A stretch of 52,915 bases of DNA, taken from Liolophura sinensis (taxonomy: Eukaryota > Mollusca > Polyplacophora > Chitonida > Chitonidae). Positions 25,666-38,400 of this stretch are shown piece after piece. Under the pieces are notes generated by a model, which saw nothing but the letters and a program-made list of their open reading frames with translations, had not been told where the DNA came from and ran no database searches. The translations under genes and the position numbers were made by a program. Location: positions 30,748,470-30,801,384 of the forward strand of contig NC_088295.1 of assembly GCF_032854445.1 (NCBI RefSeq), in the 5' to 3' direction. The stretch's first letter is position 1; the number at the start of each line of letters is the position of its first letter.

Positions 25666-26459
25666 ATTTTTGAATCATCGGTAGAAAAGAGCTTAATGAG
25701 GGGAGAGGACGAGATGTCTGCCTTAAAATCTTGTATTGCTATTTCTATATATTTCTTTATCAATGCATTACATTATCATAAAACTTGACTATCGCCTTTG
25801 TGCCCAGATACGGATAGGCTACTGATAGTAGGCCTACATATAGACCATACACAGGCTTAAAGAGCCTAGCCTTCTATATAGGACATGTAGTTCCTGTTAG
25901 ACATGTTTCTGTTCCAAAACGCTGGACGGGCCTCATTCGAAACCCAATTCTGTCACTATTTTAAATTTGTTTGCATAACTACGCTAAACGTGAGCATATA
26001 TATGCTATTGGTGTATGGTTGGCCTATGTAAGAGTGGGTTAGGCCCACGTGTTTGGACTGTCCAAATTATCGCAGACAGCCGATAACTGACACAGCGCGT
26101 TGAATTATCGGTTATTGAGTTGATTTGTACATTGCTTGCCAACAAATGTGCAAATATTTAAATTTACCTGACGATCGAACAATCCTAAATGTAACAGATG
26201 TATTAAACACGCAATCTTGAAGCTCGAAGAGGGGTGTCAAGCATTGAAGATCGGACGGCAAATGTTCATGGAAAATATCTTGGAGAGTTATCCCCCTTCA
26301 TCGGCATGTTGCTCTTTAAAATAGGGAGGAATGAAAGTTAAAGAACACGACATTTCATTGGATGAGCAGCGAAAATTATCCAATGAGATTCTGTTTTATA
26401 AAATCCCTCGGTATGTTGTTTATTTTCACGTGCCCAGAAAGCAGTTGTCAAGAAAGAAA

Positions 26460-29400
26460 ATGCCTGTAAAATGTTGTCTTTGCGACGGATCAGCTGTTCT
26501 GAAACGACCCAAAACAGTAAGTAGACCCTTCAAAGACAAGTAAGATATACCCAAAGTCATCACCAGTGTTAAAACTGTTAAACCAACTCCCAATCACACT
26601 TTTGGCGTATGGAGTGGTGCACAAATACAACAACAACACGTTGTTAAAAGGGAAAGATGACGAAATCGTAGGTAAATCCATAGTGACTTGTATTGTTCGA
26701 GTCGCAAAAATAGCAGTGATATATGGTTATGGTAGTTCATTTAAATTAAACGTCGCTGTCTGTTTTCAACAGTTCCGGAACCTTTTCTATTCCAAGATTC
26801 CTGTGACGTTCGGTTTGACCAAATTTTGTCTCACGGTTGCACAGCTTGAAGTTTGCAGTCACACAGCTCTACACAGCTATATCTTTGCCAACACTGCGGT
26901 AAAATTATGCAACATTCTATTTCCTTTTTGTTCGATTATTGCCAGAGTTCTGCCGCCCACACAATTTCGGAGGGACTTTTATTCCTTAGCATCCCTCATG
27001 ATGGCAGTCATGAGTGTAAACATTGTCGTCTCCCATGTGTGGAGACTTCCTACAGAAGGTGCCATAATATAGTTCATTTTGAAGCATCCAACTGCTGTAA
27101 TATTTCACTTACACAGATGACAACTATTAGTTGAGAAAAAAAAAGGTCCACCTGTGTGGTCAAAAGTCACCAAGTTCTGCAAACATTTTAACAGGTCTAA
27201 ATTCTACATATATAAGTACAAAAGTCGCTTGTCATTGTTTACATATAGGACATGGTCACCATTATAGGTTGGTTTCATGTTAACATTGGGCGATGCTAAG
27301 GAATAAAGGTGAGGCTGCTGAAATTGTAGCATGAATATTTGTCCAGGTCTGTTCTTTTGCAGAATAATTAAAGACAAGTGTCTGAGATGCGAACTCTTGC
27401 ACTAAGACAGGAAAATTAAATAGAACATTGTATAGCTCTACCGGAATGTTAGCAAAGATAGACCTATGTAGAGTTAGTAGTTTTACATGTTCCATATATT
27501 TTTGTCTGTCTATTTATCAAAAACATGACATCAATTAGTTATGTCCAAGGCCTAAGATCTTTGGCTGTGTTTAAAAAGGCCTGCTCGAGCTGCAAGCCTT
27601 GACATAGTGACCAAGGGCAGGTAACTGCGTCAGGTTGTTACATGAAGTGTTTTCTGATGTTGGTTTGGGGCCATCGTTGATCAAACAGTATTTTGCCAAA
27701 CCTAAAGTCAGAGCAATCTAGGACTAGATCTTTAACTTCCTCGATGGGTAAGGATCAAAAATTGTTGAAAATAGATCTCTGCAATGACTTTTATCTAACG
27801 GTTTGGAGACACAATGAAAGCAAACTTTATGGATTCTCTAAATATTATAGCCAACTAAATTGTTCAAATTCCTTGAATTTCAAACACCTATTTCCATTAC
27901 TCATTCTTGAATACTATCTTTTCAATTTACTGTGCTGTGCTGACAAAATTATCCCATATTTTTGAAGAATGCACATAATCTGTAACAAATATTATGGTTT
28001 TAAAGGTGATGAAGATAGCTATGGCAAAATGTTTTGTTTTTTTTTTCATTTTGAGGCGGTTTTTTTTTATATCTCTCAAAAACCACTCTATTTTATTATA
28101 TATTTTCTATCAATAGTCCAGAATTTCCAGAAATGATGCCATCAGTGAATTTACAGTGAAAAACCAGCTTAGCTCTTCCTAGTCAAACTCTTAGCCACCC
28201 TGTACTATCACCTCTACAGATGTGATTGTCTGGCTGTCATTCTGAAATCTCAAGTAAAATTTGTTGTGTAACACCAGACTTTTCTTTTAATTCACAGTGT
28301 GTGTCTTTTGTGTCTGAAAGACAACTAATGCATCTAAACTACCAGTACCATAATTCCTGAACTTCTTTTCATATGAAAGTGCTACTTTCAATGCAGTTTA
28401 TGCACATATTGAATTTGATTTTGGAGGCAAAACTACATTGGTTGGATTGACCTGTTTCAGTGCCTCAGAGAAAGAATAATTTTATCAGTCAACACAGAAT
28501 AATGCCTTCACAGTATGCTAGAATAAACGCCTTGAAAACATGCCAAAAGGTTGAAGAATTACAGTGCTTTTTACTCATCTCTGCTATTTGTTGATGTCGT
28601 AGTATATGTCTGCACTTTACTGATCCATGGCTACATACCAATTGGCCTAAATTTGATAGTTTCAAAGTCCCCAGTTTTCTATGTATAAATTTGATAGTTG
28701 TTGAATCTTAGTTGTTTTGGCATGCCAATTTATCAAAGAATATGCACTTCACATCGGTTGAGAGCCTCCGTGGTGGAGGGGTTAGCATGCCAGCACGGCA
28801 CAGTCACACAGGAGCCTCTCACCAATGCGGTATCTATCGGTTAAAGTCCAGCTCATGCTGGCTTCCTCTACAGCCATCCTTGGGAAGGTTTGACACCAAC
28901 CTGTGGATGATCATGGATTCCCCCAGGCTCTGTCCGGTTTCCTCCCAACATTATGCTGGCCACCATTCTATAAGTGAAATATTCTATTATAAAACACTAA
29001 TCAAATACATGTAAATAAATAAATCTTTTGTCAGAAGGTAACTGTTATGACTTTAACAAGCACAATTTTATTACAGTTTGATAACCGTGTAGAACAAATC
29101 AGTTGAAGTTTTGTGTTTCCTGTGTTCTTACATCACTAACTTACTTGTACGACAAGTCAGCCTCAGTGTTTTAAAAGTGCCGATCTCACAAGACTTAAAT
29201 TATGTTGACATTGTCAGATTACAGCTGACATGATGACCATTTTAAACAGGGGAGATAATCAGGTTTAAACATCAGACAACAACAAAAGGCATGACACTGT
29301 TGCATTATACAAACATAATGGGTCACTTTGATCTCAGAGGTATGAGATGGTGATCATTAGTCTCACTGTAGAAGATCATCTAAGATTTCAACAATAACCT

Positions 29401-32400
29401 GTAAGTGTCATGTCATAACAAATTTATGAAATTAAACAACGGTTTAATAAATTAACAAATAAATAAATAAATATTAAAACATATTCTTAATTGTATATAA
29501 TGAGAGATTGCTGAATGTAAGAATCTTCTATTTTACCTTTACTACTACACAGATTGACAGGTACTGATTACTCAATACTAATGATTAATAACAACCATAA
29601 TGATGTTAATCTTCATGGCCGATGCCCCACAAGGTGGATGAGGTATTTACAGATGTGTGACGGGTGAGCGGGGGAGAATCGGCTAATTCCCTGTCCAAGG
29701 TGTGTTTTGAACCTGCACTTCATGTGTCCTAGAAATTGACAGAGAAGCATTTCTAACTCTAGTCAGACTTCTGTCTGCTAGATGCACATTATGTTTATTG
29801 CATGATAAGCCTTATCAGTTCCAGTTTTACGTGTGGTACTATAATAGGTAGTGAATAGCTGAGTGATTAGGGGTTATTTGATTCTTTGTTGGGCTACCGT
29901 TGCACCTACATTAATGTTTTAAGCCAGGAATTGTATAGTCTGTTCAGGATGTTTGCATGTACAAAGTTTGTTAATTTTTCATGTGCGTATGTATGTATGT
30001 ATACTTGTGCTTTAACATCATACTTCACAATTTTTCAGTCATATTACGACGATGTGTCATTAGGTATATGGACATATTCTTGCCCTCCTGTGGCAGTGCG
30101 AGTCCAAAGTGCTGCCGCCACTGGAGTATAGTGCTGAAGATACCAGACATGACACCCCACCCGGTCACATTATACTGACACCGGACCATTCAGTCCTGTT
30201 TCTTTGCTCCAACCCTTCAGTTCTGAGCACCAAGCGAGCTTCCGAAGGCAGAAAGACTAACCATTAGGCCACCAAAGTCATCTCAATTTTTCATGTACAT
30301 AATAAGACATCATAAACTACTTTTTGTATAAAGAAATGTCTATTTGGTCTGTGAATAATTTATTGACAAATACAAAGCAAAAAATGCATTATTTCTTTCA
30401 GATTACATGTTACAAAAAAACCTTGCCAGCATTGAAGATGTTATATACATTTAAATGCTCTGATAAACAGTTTAAGATTATTATAATGAAACTCATTATT
30501 TGTCTTTCTGAACTGAAATTTGAGGGATAAAGAAATCTGAAATTCAGTTTTGACGAGAACATTGTACATGAAATTTTAGTAGAGTAATAACATTACTACA
30601 GGAAGGCAGCATTTACATAAATTGATACAAAATCTATACAAAAAATTGAAGGCTCTGCTTCTAATCTTTAAAGGGAACATTGTGACATTGCATAAAGAAA
30701 TTTTATAAAATGTAGATCAGAGGGGTTCTTTCTAGGAACATTAAAGTCTGGGAATAAAAGATATTTGTAACTTTTTAGTGGTAAACACATTTTCGTTGAA
30801 TTTACTGATTAATTTCAGTATTAAGCTTATATTTTTGCTCGAAATAAAATGGCCCTAGATATGGCCCCTGTATAGTATAACTATGTCCTTTCTACTTCTG
30901 TAATATTGCTACATTAAGTCTATTTTGGGGAGCAGTGTAAAACATGATTCAAAGAAATACACAGATTGCTATATTATATGTGTAGGTAGAGGTGCCAAGG
31001 TTGATATTACTTGTATCATGCATATAGTTATTGGTGCCTGTATGATGTCTATTTATTGGTGATGAAAAATGCAAAACATATCTGGCTATCCTTTCCTGAG
31101 TGGAAGATTTTCTCTGTCGTTCACAATGCTAAAATCTGTGAGTTCTATGTGGCTCCTTATTGCGTCAGTAAAAATAATTTTCACCAAATGATGCTGGTAG
31201 TTAATGATCTGGACATGGGGATAGATATGTGGGAATGTTTTCAGGTGTGGTTTATGGGTGGGGTAGCCTCTAGGATGTCTCCACCCCCATGGTCCTCTGG
31301 CTACAGGATTCTGCTGGTGGCTATTGTTATCAGAGACTAACATGTTTATCCATTGCTTTCTCCGCTGTCACCACACACAAACAGGTTTGTCCATATGCCA
31401 AGGTTTTGTGCTTGACTAAGACTTGGTGTGACCATCTTTATAGCTGATATTTTCTCAACCTTGATTGTTTCGGGGGAGATCTGCGAAGGGACTCAGTCCT
31501 GCGGCCCAAACAAAACCGCAGTCCTAATTAGAGTGAAGAGGTCTAATTGAGACAGGGTAGCCCTGGGGTGTAGCTCTTGCCTCAGGGTGAGGGCTTTGTC
31601 ATAATCTGATGGGATATCTCATCAAGTGGACAGGGCTAGCCCAAGTGGATTGCTAACTCCTCTCCATTGAGACACCTTTTGACAACTGTTAACTTTTGGG
31701 GGTTAACAGGGCATGAGGGGTAGAAGAGGGTAGGCAAAGGAGGAACCGAGTATGGCTGGCCAGGCCAGGCTGTGGACAAGCCCACAAACTGATGTGGCCT
31801 TCACCCCTCTGTTGTGGTTTGTCATCACTGCACCGTGGTACAGCCTTCACAAGTTAATTCAGCGTTGACAAAATCCAATCAGTTCTCTGGAAGAAAGCAT
31901 TTTGGGAGCTAGGCAGACAAATACACAGAGAATTGGCACCCTGCAGAGCGCCCTCTGTTAGGAGCAATAGCTGACGGGTGGAGTTGTTGGGGTATAGAAT
32001 GTGGCCCCAGCTTTCTCACCTGCCTTAGTTAAGAGGTGTTCACAATATCACTCCCCACTTCAGCCCTCAGTTCTCCTGTCAATTGCTGTGTCAAACGCCT
32101 ACTCTCTATAGTCTGTGTGCACAAGGCAGAAAAATAACTCTGTTCTGTGTTTTTTGTCCAGCTTTAATGTGTTGTAATATAAAGAAAAAATACAAAAACT
32201 TTAGGACATCATTAACTTAAAGCAAGTCAAATATAATGCTTTTTTTCATCATGAGGAATATTTAGATTTGCTCAAAAAGCCCTTTGGCTTTTAGGGTTTT
32301 ACACCCTATAAGGTTAGCTATAGGCACTATGTTTTTCTTAAAAACAAAAGTACCGGAAAACCTGCAGAAAAAGTTTTCAGAAATGGCTATGGCTTTTTAG

Positions 32401-35400
32401 AAAAAGAAAGTATGATACAGAAATAAATGTATGTAATAGTTTCAGAAGTGCATTCTTTTTTCCTGTTTCAGCATGCTTTAAATATCTAAGAAGTGTGTTT
32501 TTTTTCTTGGTGACTTGAGAGGTACAGGACTCCCTGAACTGTATAACGTTTAATTCAAAAGCTGTGTTTTTTTAAAAGTACTGTTCTGGTCCAAGCTTTT
32601 TATGTTTCTTGGACATTATTTTTCATGCAGTTCAAAGTAAATAAGTAAATACATTATACATGTACATGGGAAGAGACAAGAAAGAAGAGGGTGTTTCTCT
32701 GTTATTTTAAGAAGTAGTTGGCAATGAATGAGTTTTTGTTTTGTTAAGATGGATTAGGGTGTAAGAAGAAAAGTGGTGTGTGAAAAGTTGGACAGATGTA
32801 GGGGTTGTTATTAAGGTTAATAGATAGTTCTGATGGAGAGGTAGAGAGGCTAAGGAAACCCTGTGGTGAGAGAGCTGACAACAATGGTTGTGTTAACAGA
32901 GCTGTTCAACCTCCCTCTTTTCCACCGCTTTACTTCCCAGTTAGCCCCAAGCAGGAAACATCTGACTGGAAATTTGTCCGTTCAAGCTTTTTTTACACTC
33001 AGCACTATCTAATTAGGGAATAATGGCCTTTAAATGATGATCACAAGATGTAGACAATGCTTCCTCGGCAACCAGCCATGATGGAATAAGGTGACAAGAT
33101 GGCCGACACAGTGGTGTGGAGTCATTCTAACTGGACATCAGATTTTGATGAGTAAGCTGTACATTTTTGCAGTTGTGTGGTTTACTTTCCTACCAGAATA
33201 TTGAGAGTTTGGAAACAAAAGCAGAACAATTTTTGATTTTTAAAGTACCTTTGTACACTTTGTTATGATACAGACATTTTGTGTTTGAATACCACATGTA
33301 TATGTATTTTTTCTAAAGTCTTCATGTTTTGAAATGATTTTTGTTTCAAGGAGAATGATTTTTGGTATGGATAGGAAATCTCAAATCATGTTGATATGCA
33401 CATTTTTAGAAGTAGGTTGTTGAATACTATGTATGTACAGTTAATTTTTCTGTTTACAATTTGAAGACTGTAAAAGGGTGAGAATGTCAGTTTACAGAAG
33501 TTTATAATTAAAGGTTACCTATTGAGTCAGAAATGCAACAGGTTGCTATGGTAATCTTACATGTTTGGCATCAAGTTTTTTTTGTTTAATACATGTATGT
33601 ATACATAAAAAATAGAAAATGAACATTGTATAAACGTATCTCTGCTCTTCATGAATATATAAAGATTATGAGGATAGATATGTAATACTGGAAATTTAGG
33701 CATTGGTTGAAGCATGAGAAGCTCATGGCTCATCTTTTTTTATGATTTGAACCTACGTTTTTAAAAATTTTGATGTTTTTATTATATTTGGGGGGGGGGA
33801 GGGGGTGCCCGGGCCCACTTTCATGTTAAAAGTGATATTTCTGGCAGCCATATTTCACACTCCATTGTGCTTGTTGTGGGTGGGTAAAGTCATTGTCAGA
33901 ATGTGTGGTGTTGGGAGTGAACAGCTTGATCTAGTCCTGACAGATGGGGACAGCTTGATGTGTTAGGATAATAGGCCCTGATTACCTGTACCTGTCCCTA
34001 ATCTCTCATCAACCTAGAAGGGGGTGGTGCACCAAATCTCACCCACTTCTGTAGACTGGATGGTTAAGCCGCTAACACCAAACAGGTTCTAGTGCTGGTT
34101 AACAAAGCCATGATGCCTGCAGCCAGTTGTTAGCCACACCTCCCACATAATCTCCCTAACTTTCACCCTTCGGGTATGGATTGACAAACAAGTGCTGTTG
34201 AAACACTATGACTCTGTCAAAAGAGAAATAAAATTAGTTTTACTAAGTAAGCACCAATGCATAGAAAACTACATTTAAAATTGCTGTGTTTTATTTTTAT
34301 TAATTTCTGAATAAGATGAATTAAAATGTTTGAAATTTTATGATGAACATCGCAAACAATCTATAGCATCCCAAAAACGATATTTAATGGTGGAATGGCT
34401 TGTTCATATTCATGAGGAAATTGGACACTGGAGTAAACTAATTAATTTCTTGATATTTTAAGTATTTCCCACAACAAATGTATCAGTCAGGCAGACTATT
34501 AAATTCAATTATTTACAATGGGATCTGCAAGGTCTACAGTGGAATTCAAGTTTTTACAATATCATCCATAGGGTCCACCATAGAATTCAGTATTTACAAT
34601 ATGATCTATTAGGCCCACCATAGAATTCAGTATGTACAATATGATCTGTTTGGCTCACCATAGAAATCAAGTATTTACAAATTGATCTGTAAGGCCCACC
34701 ATAGAAATCAACTATTTACAATAGAATCCATAAGGCAAACCATAGAATCCAGTATTTACAATATGATCCATAAGGCCCACCATAGAATTCAAATATTTAC
34801 AATATGATCTATAAGGTCCACCATAGACTTCAAGTACTTACAATATGATCTATAAAGCCCACCATAGAATTAGGTATTTACAATATGATCTATAAGGTCC
34901 ACCATAGACTTCAAGTATTTACAATATGATCTATAAGGTCCACCATAGACTTCAAGTACTTACAATATGATCTATAAAGCCCACCATAGAATTAGGTATT
35001 TACAATATGATCTATAAGGTCCACCATAGAATTCAAGTATTTACAATATGATCTATAAGGTCCACCATAGACTTCAAGTACTTACAATATGATCTATAAA
35101 GCCCACCATAGAATTAGGTATTTACAATATGATCTATAAGGTCCACCATAGACTTCAAGTACTTACAGTATGATCTATAAGGCCCACCATAGAATTCAAG
35201 TACTTACAATATGATCTATAAGGCCCACCATAGAATTCAAGTATTTACAATATGATCTATAAGGCCCACCATAGAATTCAAGTACTTACAATATGATCTA
35301 TAAGGCCCACTCATAGAATTCAAGTATTTACAATATGATCTATAAGGCCCACCATAGAATTCAAGTACTTACAATATGATCTATAAGGCCCACCATAGAC

Positions 35401-38400
35401 TTCAAGTATTTACAGTGGGATCTATAAGGTCCACCTCGGGGGCCTTCGTGGCTCAGTTGGTTAGGGCACTAGCGTAGTGTAATGACTCAGGAGCCTCTGA
35501 CCAATGCGGTCGCTGTGAGTTCAAGTCCAGCTCATGCTGGTTTCCTCTCCGGACGTAAGTGGGAAGGTCTGTCAGCAACCTGCGGATGGTCGTGGGTTTC
35601 CCCCGGGCTGTGCCTGGTTTCCATCCACCATAATGCTGGCCGCCGTCGTATAAGTGAAATATTCTTTCACTTATACGAGTACGGCGTAAAACACCAATCA
35701 AATAAATAAATAAATAATAAGGTCCACCACAGAATTCAAGTACATGTACATATTAACATTTTATTTATTTTAAGGTAAACTAAGTGAAGATAGGATGGGA
35801 ATGTAGTTTTCGGAGTCTTGTTTGCTGACACTATGTTATCTTTTCCCCATCTGTATAAAGTAAATGTTTATAGGATGGTATCTTAAAAGGGCTGCAAGTA
35901 TTGAGCTGAGGTTGCTTTTATGCAGAGTACAATAACACCAGGGGGATATCCCCATAGTGATGAGCAGATTTATAGTAATTAATGTAAATTACAACATTCA
36001 TGACTTAGTGTATTGTGTATTAGAATCAGTGTTGAAGTAAATTTTAGGGGTGGTATCTCAAAAAGTACTGCCATAAATTGAGCTTACTTTATCACGAGGG
36101 GGATGTTCCGTTGATTTCAGTTCATATCTGTTGAGCTAAAGTTTTGCATTCATGTGTCTCCTACATTCAAGATCTTTGGTGTCCTTACTGCAAACATGTC
36201 TCTCAATCTATTTTCATCAAACAGAATTATGAATAAAGGATGCCAACTTGAATTAAAGAATTATTTTTAAACCATTGTCATGTATATGTTTGGGTTTCAG
36301 AGGAAAAATATGACAGCTTTTGTCTACCATGAGAATTTCTGCTTCAGTGTGCCAGGAGTGTGTTTGATACAGCATCCTGTGATGCGTTTTTTTGGCGGGT
36401 TTTAGCGTGTCATCCTGTATGTATGGGTACGCGTTAAGTTTTACTTCCAGGCATTTCAACTCACAGAAGTTCATGAGGTTAGATTTGTGGCTGGATAGAA
36501 TGGATGCCAGAAACTGATCTAACTGCAGTAATTGCAGGTTAGGAAGGAAGGCCCAGTGGCCTAGGCCTCACCTGCCCTAGCCAGTCTGAATGGGGAAAGT
36601 GAACAGGGTATAGATGTTCGCACAAGTGACAAGATGTTTATCAGGGCACCGACAGGCAGGTATCTGCCGCGATTTGACATCTCTAATCTGGTTGTGACCT
36701 GGAGAAAGCTTGCTTCTAACAATGGTACAGCCGCTCCAAGCTTGTGCCCAGTCTCCCTCCCTGGTCCCTTCACCACAACAATGTCGTAAAAAATGAAAGG
36801 CTAGGCAGGAAGCAGAGGATTGCGTAGCCCTCCGTCTGCTCTCCCTCCGCCCCCTGCTGGGATAATTAGAGCCCTCGCCCAGCCGCTTGGGGAAATGTAC
36901 ACCCCGGTAGGGCCACCCCTGATATTTGTAATTTTAAATGCCCTGGACAAATGCAGCTGAAAGGTGGGAAAGCATAAAATCCAATTTGTTGTTCAAAGAT
37001 AAATGAGGCCTGTTGTCACACCACTGTTGTGAGCAGGCTGCTAATTCAATTTGTCCCATTGTTGTGTTTTATAGAGCTATCCGGTGGATAAGGCCTGTAT
37101 TTACTCTAAATGCTTCACAACTCTCTCAGCTTTGCGAGTTTTATTACACCATCCACATTTCAGCTATCATTTGTCATTTTGTTTTACAGCCCATGTTTTC
37201 TCTGTGCCCTTTTTCTTGAAAAGAAGAGGCATTTCAGTTTTCTCCTTGCGTGTCAATGGCAGTTTGTTTTTGCCCCGTGTTTAGCTGTAGGGGGCTATTC
37301 TTGGAGCATGTATTTTATTGGATTTAAAACAGCTTAATGGGGACATCTGCCTGAAAACGTCTGATTTTCTTTTAGGTTTACCGCGTTTAAGGCATCAATT
37401 CTTTTCCTCTGCTAATGTGTTGGTTCTGTTGAAGCGTGACTGTTTTCTCAATTACAGACCTCTCACAGCGCATTGCTTGAGTTGAGCACATTATTGCAGG
37501 TTTTTCATTTTTGCTAATTTTGAGGTATGGAAATAAAATTCACACAAAAGATGTGGTTTATTTGTTTCATCTTTGCTGTTTTGAACTGGTCAGTTTAAAC
37601 AATTGTGTTCATAGCAGGTTTAATACATTAACAATATTGTCTTCTTAATGTTTGTGCATTTTGAGTGAATGGGGGAGATGCTACAAACAAACAAACTCTG
37701 ACAAAATGATGAGATTTCGCTCAGCACATTGAATTATGCCATTGACAGAATACAGGATGAATGGAAAGATGCCGTACACATACTATAGCATACATATAGA
37801 TCATAGAACCTAGCTGTTACAATACCTGGATATGGATGATATTTACGCTTTTCTCTTGTTTACATCGCACACGTTTCTGACAGCAGGATTTTCTCTATGG
37901 TACAGGGAGATGTTATGTGTAAGGATTGTTTTTACCATGCGTTTGAGGAGGAAATTCACCACACCATCGTGACAGGTAACCTGTTCACTCGAGGAGAGGT
38001 CGTGGCCGTGGGTGCGTCTGGTGGCAAAGGTGAGGAGGTTAACGAGATCAGTTAATACTTAATACATTCTGTGTGGTACATACAGATCCTTCCAAGATGG
38101 AGGGATTAGTGTGAGGATTTCTTCTCCACTGTGCTGTGACCTGTAACACAACAAATGTTGATAACACAACAAATCATTACAATACAATGACTTGTATTAT
38201 TACATATTCAAACAAGTGCAGAAAAGATTTAAATTCTGGAGGTTATCTTGTAATTTACAGATCAGTGCAACAAGAACTTAGTAGAAAATGTGGGAGGCAT
38301 GTCTGCAACTTCACAGTACTTAGTGATTTACAGGTTGTAATGAGTGACAGGTGACATGTATGATGGACAGGCTCTGACAACCAGAATACATGCGGTCACA

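Larger units (their letters stand above)
23301..26459. other. head-to-head intergenic region between the bHLH gene and CTU1
   Basis: About 3 kb of DNA separates the two divergent genes. It holds a CACGTG cluster (23997-24165), a decayed SINE (25531-25665) and a TATATATATAG at about 24225-24235. No exon is seen. Just upstream of CTU1, 26285-26299 carries GAGTTATCCCCCTTC, the reverse of the GGGGGATAAC motif that recurs in the CTU1 introns. No clear TATA box precedes CTU1, as is usual for a housekeeping gene. Confidence 0.5.
26517..37905 (+). other. CTU1 intron 1, 11.4 kb
   Basis: This intron has donor GTAAGT and acceptor CTATGGTACAG. It is eight times longer than the next longest CTU1 intron (1363 bp). 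Its contents are an imperfect inverted repeat (26866-27474), two SINEs (28761-29024, 35436-35716), a SINE on the other strand (29985-30276), a 41-bp minisatellite (34485-35745), and GC-richer enhancer-like blocks at about 31440-32110, 32800-33160, 33820-34180 and 36540-37100. The remainder is T-rich sequence without recognisable features. Confidence 0.85.

Noticed and set aside
26566-27072. 168-codon open frame after CTU1 exon 1
   Set aside because: It opens at GTG, lies wholly in intron 1, has no family resemblance, and covers one arm of an inverted repeat.
33099-33151. First coding exon of CTU1
   Set aside because: It lacks the CxxC zinc half-site and its phase does not fit exon 2. The exon at 26460-26516 ([14 protein letters not shown]) fits both.
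34485-35435. Regular repeats that might suggest a CRISPR array
   Set aside because: The 41-bp units are contiguous with no unique spacers, in an intron of an animal gene. This is a minisatellite.
35439-35535. tRNA gene candidate (A box and B box present)
   Set aside because: The cloverleaf is not kept. The same sequence recurs elsewhere with a SINE body and tail, and a target duplication flanks it.
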